From assembly GCA_026027325.1 (NCBI GenBank), contig JAMSLZ010000006.1, positions 62,001 through 126,000 of the forward strand: a stretch of DNA of 64,000 nucleotides, given 5' to 3'. The notes under the pieces are model-generated. The model ran no database searches and had not been told where the DNA came from. It saw nothing but the letters and a program-made list of their open reading frames with translations. This DNA comes from Actinomucor elegans (taxonomy: Eukaryota; Mucoromycota; Mucoromycetes; Mucorales; Mucoraceae). Below, in pieces: positions 58,012-64,000 of the stretch (within the stretch, counting starts at the first letter, position 1; every line of letters starts with the position of its first letter). The position numbers and the translations under genes are program-made.

Positions 58012-58470
58012 TTACTCTTGAGATCTGAGACGAGCACCAGCATTGATGACCTTGACGTTCAATTGAGCAGCACGTTCAAGAAGAGCAACACGCTTCTTGG
58101 AAGAAACGTTGTGGGCAATCTCGGCAGCATAAGAACGGTTGTGCATCAACAAGAGGTTGAGTTCACGGACGTTGGAGACAGTGAACTTGCGGAAGCCGTT
58201 GGGCAACAAGTTGCGGGTCTTCTTGGCGGAACCGTAACCGATCTTGGGCATAGGAGCTTGACCCTTGAAGCGTCTACGCATGTTACAATCGATACCCTTG
58301 GGCTTTCTCCAAGATTCCTAACAACCACATATCATTAATATAAAGCCTTTTTTTTTTGCATATCATTTCAAAATACATACACCAACACGCATGAAACGGT
58401 TAGATTGGTGACGCTTGAAGGTAGCGGTACGCTTCTTGACAATGGTGTGCTTCACGGCAGGAGTGACCAT
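58012..58470 (-). CDS. RPL32: Cytosolic ribosomal protein eL32
   Basis: Two exons, 58470-58381 and 58317-58012, give 131 residues, the family's normal length. Typical blocks: [58 protein letters not shown] and VNAAQL-like end [19 protein letters not shown]. It is a component of the large ribosomal subunit. The intron lies between Gly30 and Glu31. Codon use is strongly biased to C-ending codons (e.g. AAG, GTC, ACC), unlike its AT-rich neighbours, as expected for a highly expressed gene. Confidence 0.97.
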
Positions 58471-59069
58471 GTTGACTATAGAGTTGGACGGACATTAATA
58501 TACACATGCATAATAACCAATTATGAAAATTCAAGTGAAATGGCCAAAAGTATCGCCCTTTCTTTCTATTCTTCGGTAATTGCTCTCTTTTCCAAATTGC
58601 AATGTCCCATCTGAACTGAAAATGTCCAGTGAATTCGCAAAATCGTTACTGGCTGCTGTCTCTGAATAGTCTTACAAGTTGATAATCGCTGAGGAATGAA
58701 ATCGAAGAATAGAAAAAAAAAGTCGACTAATGGTTCCTGTACATAGAGATGATGGATTGGGATGGATGTTCTACCTTTTTCAAATGGATGCTAAGAGGAA
58801 GGCCTTATGGTTCACTGCTTCTCAGTATCATTTTGTCCATCGTAACATGTAAGGAAATGACTGGGCCGGACATTAGAATCCCGGTCCGGGGTTACTTTAT
58901 TGTTCATGCAGATATTCAGCATTACTGCGAGACTATGTACTATGAAAAAGATCATTAAGAATTAAGGAACGCATTATAATGTTAGTAATAGTAATATATA
59001 GTGTCAAAAGGAGTACATATTAAGTGAGTAAGTAGTAATAGAAGCGCGTATATACATATATATACAGCA
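58471..59069. other. Intergenic, eL32 promoter side
   Basis: No gene is supported; the plus frame 58749-58958 lacks any motif. A short inverted pair, CGGACATTAGAATC ... GGTCCGGGGTTAC, near 58866 is unremarkable. The proximal part (58480-58600) should hold the eL32 promoter. Confidence 0.4.
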
Positions 59070-60746
59070 TTATTGATGCTTGGATCGATACTCCTTTCGA
59101 AGTGACTGGATAGTATCATCCTTGACATTTTTTTCGTATAATTTTTCTATATTCCTCATGAACCGATCGTCATCAGGTACGGACATGGTTGAACCGAGAA
59201 TTTGCATGCAAACATCCAGATCGGCAGCTAACAATCGAGCTATATAATTTAGGTTAGTTTTGTTTAATAATAATATAAAAAAAGGTGGGCTATACCTTCA
59301 TAGGATTTGAGTAACGCAATTGCTACAAAGAAGAATATATCATAACCATTCAAAAAGTAGACATCCCATATCCTCAATAATGTATGATAATTGATGACTC
59401 CACCAGCAAATAATGTAATATACCACCTGGTAGAATAGATATCACTTGATAATCCCAATTCAGTCTAGATAGTATACTATAAGCAAATAGATATGTATTC
59501 CTATGCAGAATACTTACTAGATGACCATACAGTTTGGGTAAATACCGTTTAAGCAAAGCTTCTTGGATATAGAAACTCTCCATGAGCATTGGAAATCCAG
59601 GAATATATAAATTATGCAACTTGTCTCGTAAAAACATATGGACCAAGACTAGAAACGCTTTCTAGATGAATATATACTGTTAGTTTCGTTGTTCAGGCAT
59701 ACACGCATACTAGCAGGTTACCTCTTCTTCGCAATACATTAATATAGTGGCTACAATATTGGTCATTCCTTGACAATAACCCACTTCTTCATCATAGTTG
59801 GCAAATGCTCGAAGCACATTGAATAAAGCCCTCTGCCTGTATGAAAAAAAGTCAGTATATAACTTATAATGAAGATATGCATCCTACCCAGAGCCATAGC
59901 GCTGCCTAAACATGATATGATCGCGTAAAGTTCGAGGTATATCTAAATCAATTTGACGTTCATGAGTGCTTTCTCGCTGCAACAGTTCCTAATATCGAGT
60001 GTATTAACTTTCTATCACTTCAGCCCACTAAAACAGAAATTATTTACGTGATATGTAGCCTTTAGCTGATAGTCATTGCTTGCATTTCTTAAGCTGTCCG
60101 TAGATAAAAAATACCAAGCTTCTCGTCGCCAACAATCAGGAATACCTTTATAAACTCTCTTCTTAAACTTGTACGTATATACAAACCAATGAACTGGTTC
60201 TCCATGAATTGTTGTATGAGTTGACATTTTAGCCCATTTATCCGCTCTTTCAGCCTCTTTCTCTTTGGACCTATAAATAATGTTTGAGTTGATGATTATA
60301 CATAGGGCTAAGTCGGCACTTTTACTTTATAGTCGACTGAGATACGTCGTCCTCCAAGAATCCATATCTACCAAACAAATGGTTATTCTCTCATCAACAT
60401 GTAGCTACAAGATACAATACCTATTAGTCATAGCATACCATTTTTCCATTTCGGCAGCGATATCCGGGATTTTTTCAGGTCTTTGTTCATACTGTTGACG
60501 CAGATCAGATTCTTTTTTATATGAATGAGTAAGTGAATTAGACGAAGAAGATTTGCGTGCAGGTGCTGTTCGGATAGACGAATTGGCAGTAGCGTGTGTA
60601 AAGTCAGTTTCACTTGAGCGAGTGGTTAATTGTGAAGAATCTTGCCGAGGTATCGTGTTCTGCTCCTCTGCTTGCCGCTGGGCGTAAGATAAGTCTTCCC
60701 AGACGGTGGTGGTGAGTATAGGCGGGTTTATGTCGGTTTGAATCAT
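59070..60746 (-). CDS. TBC-domain Rab GTPase-activating protein
   Basis: Eight exons (60746-60421, 60367-60326, 60270-60048, 59988-59888, 59836-59722, 59661-59518, 59464-59296, 59239-59070) give 429 residues. A Ser/Thr-rich head (1-95) precedes the KWYAMTNRYGFLEDD box. The TBC domain (about 145-360) has KRVYKGIPDCWRREAWYFL (IxxDxxR/arginine region: IDLDIPRTLRDH, where the Arg finger would be Arg in IPRT), the glutamine finger GYCQGM in DEEVGYCQGMTNIVATIL, and WYITLFAGGV...LRIWDVYFL. Both fingers are present, so it should be catalytically active on a Rab in membrane traffic. It resembles the Msb3/GRTP1-like group, but the partner Rab cannot be told. The 42-nt second exon and the donor GTATTG were chosen to avoid a stop. 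Confidence 0.92.
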
Positions 60747-61756
60747 ATATTAAAGTAAAAGAAAGGGTGCTTTTTTCCTTATGCGCACTAAACTAATATA
60801 GATAAAGAGAGGTTACCTCTCCTTTGTTATTGTATGAACAAGCAGATGATTCTCCAAAAGGGAAAATGTTTATGGGTGCATTGTATTGTTTGATTAATGG
60901 GCGGTAGATGAGTTTCAAATGCTCGTAAGGTATCACCTATATACTATTTTTCCCACATTTTTCACATTCATTGTAAGACATTGACTATGATACTTAGACT
61001 ATTCAATAGACCTCGCTTTTGTGTTTTAATATTATTAACATACTATACAGTCATACGTTCTTTTTATTGCTCCAAAATCAAAGTAAAGTGAGGTGATGAG
61101 TGGATCGGAATATCAAGTGTTAGTTTTTTTTTTAAATTACCGTTATCCAATATAATTGCACTAATTTTTTGAAAAATGCAATAGGGGGCATACTGGAGTC
61201 TATCAAAATTTATATATTTTCATTTCTTTTAAGGGTATATGTAACGTTTTAGGGATATGATTTAAATTCATAAAGTATTTCTGAAATAAAAGAGTACATA
61301 TGAACATATATTTTTTCGTTTTTGCATATATAGAAAGTATGAGATTTATTATAAAAAAAAAATCAAATTTCCAAACTAAATCCTGTATGACCTTTACGCC
61401 ACTCTGTACGCTATTAAACCTTATAATGTTTCTATCATGTCAAGACCGTATTAAAGTGATGTTTTAATTATTATTATTATTATTTTTTGAAGTATATGAC
61501 GATGACGACCGAGAAAGTGACATTAAATCATCGTGGCCATTATTGAGCTACTATTACCAATCGCTGTTTTTGAACAAATCATGTAAAAATCAATCGGCTT
61601 GAGCAGCATGTGTGCTATTTTACAGTTCGTTTTATTGATGTTATTGATTGAAATGCATGTTATTAATACTATACTACTATTCGTAATAGTTCTAAAGAAA
61701 ACCTACATCCCTTTGAAAAGGGACCTTTTTATTTATACACTAAAGAGGTAATTGAT
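60747..61756. other. Intergenic stretch, about 1 kb, no gene seen
   Basis: AT-rich with short ATT repeats at about 61467-61485 and T/A runs. No frame, RNA gene or repeat copy can be supported. The TBC promoter is presumably in the first 200 bases. Confidence 0.45.
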
Positions 61757-62760
61757 TTACTCTTCATCATCCTCTTCTTCTTCTTCTTCTCCTGTTAGAG
61801 CTTTTTCATCCTCATCACCAGAATCGTTAGCCATAGCTGCCATCTCCATTTCGTGAGCCTTGAGAGCTTCCTTTGCCTTGTTCCTTAAAACCTTTGTAGT
61901 AGCATCTGTGGATAAAACAACAAAAGGTCGTCTGATTTCTTCCATAGGCACATCTAAATCATCAGCATCTTCCAATCTAGCGCGTACATCATCCAACACT
62001 TTTTCTAATTCTTCAAAGTACAAGTCGATAATATGGTATCTAATGGCATCAGGGTTCTTTCTGTCGGTAGGACTATTGCAAATGACCAGTTCAATACGGG
62101 CTATCTATATAATGATTCAAATAAGTTTTACCTTAAAGGACCTTCGATCAACATGTCATTATAAGCTTCGAGATAGACAGTATCCCATGATTCTCTCGCT
62201 AAAAATTGGAAGGAGAAATAGATGACACGACGCAAGAGCAGATAGTATTTGTCAAGTCTGTTATCGCAGATTGTCAGTTAAAAGGATCATACAAGCTCTT
62301 TTGGTTTTTATCGTACCTAATTCTGTCCAAACCATGCCATTCTTGACAGTGAATTTGCCAGAAAGCCTTCAAAAAGGGAATAGCATTAGCAGCAGGCATT
62401 TCCATAACAAGCGCACCAAGATCGTTGGCTAATGCTTGTTGGATCAATGGTTTGTCGGACATCCAGAAACCTATACAACCAAATGAATATCGTAGATCAC
62501 AAAATCTTGTATTGACTTACAATAAAAAAGACCTTTCCATAATTTAATGAGTTCGATTTCACTCATGACATTTCCTGCAGCCAAGAACTTGCGGAGAGAG
62601 CGAATGGCTTTATCGCGGGTCTTTTTGTCTGGTAAATTTTGCATATGAGTAAAGAAATTTGACACTATTTTCTAAAGAATCCTCACATGGAGACCTTGTA
62701 CTTACCATTTGCAGCTAATTGCTTTCCTAAAGGAAGGTACGATTCTTCAATTTCAACCAT
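61757..62760 (-). CDS. RRP1: Nop52/RRP1-like ribosome biogenesis protein
   Basis: Five exons (62760-62706, 62664-62521, 62470-62317, 62257-62132, 62072-61757) give 264 residues, close to yeast Rrp1 (278). Family blocks: SYLPLGKQLAANVSNFFTHM-like head, DKKTRDKAIRSLRKFLA, ELIKLWKGLFYCFWMSDKP, QQALANDLGALV, GLDRIRLDKYYLLLRRV and the C-terminal PDAIRYHIIDLYFEELEKV. The tail is acidic (GEEEEEEDDEE). The protein acts in the nucleolus on 27S pre-rRNA on the way to the 60S subunit. The last intron's acceptor (CAATAG at 62073) was chosen because it joins EGPL to SPTDRKNPDAIRYH; nearer AG sites create stops. Confidence 0.92.
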
Positions 62761-62985
62761 GGTGTAGTTTTAGCAAAGTGTCTGTAGGAAAGCATATCAT
62801 TTTTTTTGCGAGCTTTTTGGCAGAACTGTCAGTCAAAGCCACCTAAATCATGAAATCAGGATTTACAGTCAACCTAGCTTTTTAGCCAATGAAACGGCAT
62901 TTGAACTTCAAGTGCCCCGGCTACTTGAAAGCAACTTGACGGGGTAACGATTGACATTTCTCTCTTTAGTTTTATTGAATTACAA
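62761..62985. promoter_or_regulatory. Shared promoter region RRP1 / MRPL31
   Basis: Only 225 bases separate the two divergent starts. Both genes serve ribosome production (cytosolic and mitochondrial), so co-regulation from one bidirectional promoter is plausible. A CCAAT box (AGCCAATGAAACGG, about 62883) is the only classical element I see. Confidence 0.4.
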
Positions 62986-63366
62986 ATGTTTGGTGCTTTC
63001 AGACCTTCACTTGTAGCCCAAGGCGGTTTGCTCTGGTAATTCAAATTTGATGTTTCCAGTATCTTTGATCTAATAAAGCGATTGGCTTTTTTTTATAGGA
63101 AAAATCCCTTTCGCATGTCAGCAACCAGAAAAGCCAATGTTCGTAAGAGACTCAAGGCTGTCGATAGTGTCATTGCTGCTGTTTCAGAATCGGGTGTCAA
63201 ATGTAAAGCTTTAGATGAAGCCCTTGCTCTTCCCAAGGAATCCGAGATGCTTCCCAGAGATAAATACACCGTCTTTAGCCGTAGCGCTAAAGGTTACCGT
63301 AAATCAGTTCACAAAGTGCCAAAATTCACCAAATTGACCAACAGAACAAGTCCTCCTGGTTTCTAA
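62986..63366 (+). CDS. MRPL31: Mitochondrial ribosomal protein MRPL31 (mL60)
   Basis: Two exons, 62986-63035 and 63099-63366, give 105 residues, a normal length for this fungal mitoribosomal protein. The N terminus MFGAFRPSLVAQGGLLWKNP and the basic block RMSATRKANVRKRLKAVDSV are typical; the C terminus has PRDKYTVFSRSAKGYRKSVH and ends in Pro-rich TSPPGF. The intron splits the Trp codon of GGLLW. It is a subunit of the large mitochondrial ribosomal subunit, and the basic N terminus also serves as import signal. Confidence 0.92.
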
Positions 63367-64000
63367 GCATGCTTTTATTCCTCATCACGAAAGACTATAA
63401 CAGATTAATAAATTGTAAATAGAGAATTTAACACTATTTCGATTACTGTATTCTGCACAATCAAATGTTTGGATTATGGGAACAATTGAGAGGTTACGCA
63501 TGTAGAGATTTTTGCTTTTTGGCCGAGATATAGTTTTAAAAGTCGATCAGTTGAATGGGAAAGAGGGTGATGTTAATACTAAATAGGTTTGATCAAGACC
63601 AACCAGAGCCAATACATAGTAGACCCTTTCAAAACTTAATAGGTAACGCTAACTAAGCAACCTACACTTCATGCTCGGTTCCCAGACAATCGATATGTTG
63701 ACAAGTACCATTACTCAGCAAGGAAACGTAAAATGCATAAACAATTATTAGGATTATGCTTGCATATAATAGATTTCAGTAATATAAGCAAGTTGCGAAA
63801 AGATAGTTTTCGCTACATCGTATACAGTAGGAATATGGCAAGTATAATTTATCTCAAATTCTAGTTGGGTATAGTAGTATGAATGGGGAAGTACTGGGCA
63901 CTAATTAGCACAAAGATCTATATTCTTCATAATGAAAAAATAAAACAAGTTCAATTACCAGTTCTACTTTTGAATAGTTATTCTAGGAGCTTTAATAGCT
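63367..64000. other. Intergenic to window end, no gene seen
   Basis: No frame of note. At about 63585-63610 the reverse strand reads GGTCTTGATCAAACC, a weak match to the middle of the dispersed repeat, not enough to call a copy. Confidence 0.4.

Noticed and set aside
58749..58958. Plus-strand frame of 69 codons in the eL32/TBC gap
   Set aside because: It has no motif, no splice logic and no leader, and residue use is not protein-like.

Overview
The window is nuclear DNA of a filamentous fungus, most likely an early-diverging one of the Mucoromycota (probably Mucorales). Reasons: AT-rich DNA; genes split by many 45-65 bp GT-AG introns; long A/T homopolymers; a gene set with typical fungal families (MDV1, PRM1, PKR1, YIH1, MRPL31) next to genes that Dikarya usually lack (an Integrator INTS4 homologue, a pallidin-like BLOC-1 subunit). 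Genus is not readable from the sequence.

I rebuilt 23 protein-coding genes at exon level by choosing splice sites that keep the frame and restore known family motifs. In order: homeodomain factor (+), USP8/Doa4-type deubiquitinase (-), secreted dipeptidyl-peptidase V (+), 127-residue unknown (-), pallidin-like BLOC-1 subunit (+), eIF2-beta (-), F-box/LRR protein (-), MDV1-like fission adaptor (-), single-pass membrane protein (-), SET/MYND protein (+), PRM1 (-), SOK1/TCP11 (+), PKR1 (-), YIH1/IMPACT (-), MEF2-type MADS factor (-), RAI1/DXO (-), INTS4 (-), SNF5-type remodeler subunit (+), amphipathic membrane-associated unknown (+), F-box protein (+), eL32 (-), TBC RabGAP (-), RRP1/Nop52 (-), mitoribosomal MRPL31/mL60 (+). 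That makes 24 entries if both unknowns and the single-pass protein are counted; none is organised as an operon.

Between the genes lie several gene-poor stretches (7.2-10.4 kb, 22.6-28.1 kb, 42.5-46.0 kb, 53.6-55.7 kb). They hold decayed coding sequence: a PIF1/Helitron-like helicase fragment near 25.4 kb, an unrecognised multi-copy-type gene near 43.3-44.8 kb, another relic near 13.3 kb. They also hold at least a dozen diverged copies of one roughly 90 bp dispersed repeat.

Functionally the genes are mostly housekeeping: ubiquitin recycling at endosomes, translation and its control (eIF2-beta, YIH1, eL32, MRPL31, RRP1), RNA quality control (RAI1), transcription and chromatin (homeodomain, MADS, SNF5, INTS4, SET/MYND) and membrane traffic (TBC, BLOC-1, PKR1, PRM1). 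The most notable points are the near-complete INTS4 homologue, the dispersed repeat family and the decayed gene family. All domain assignments are by eye without database search.
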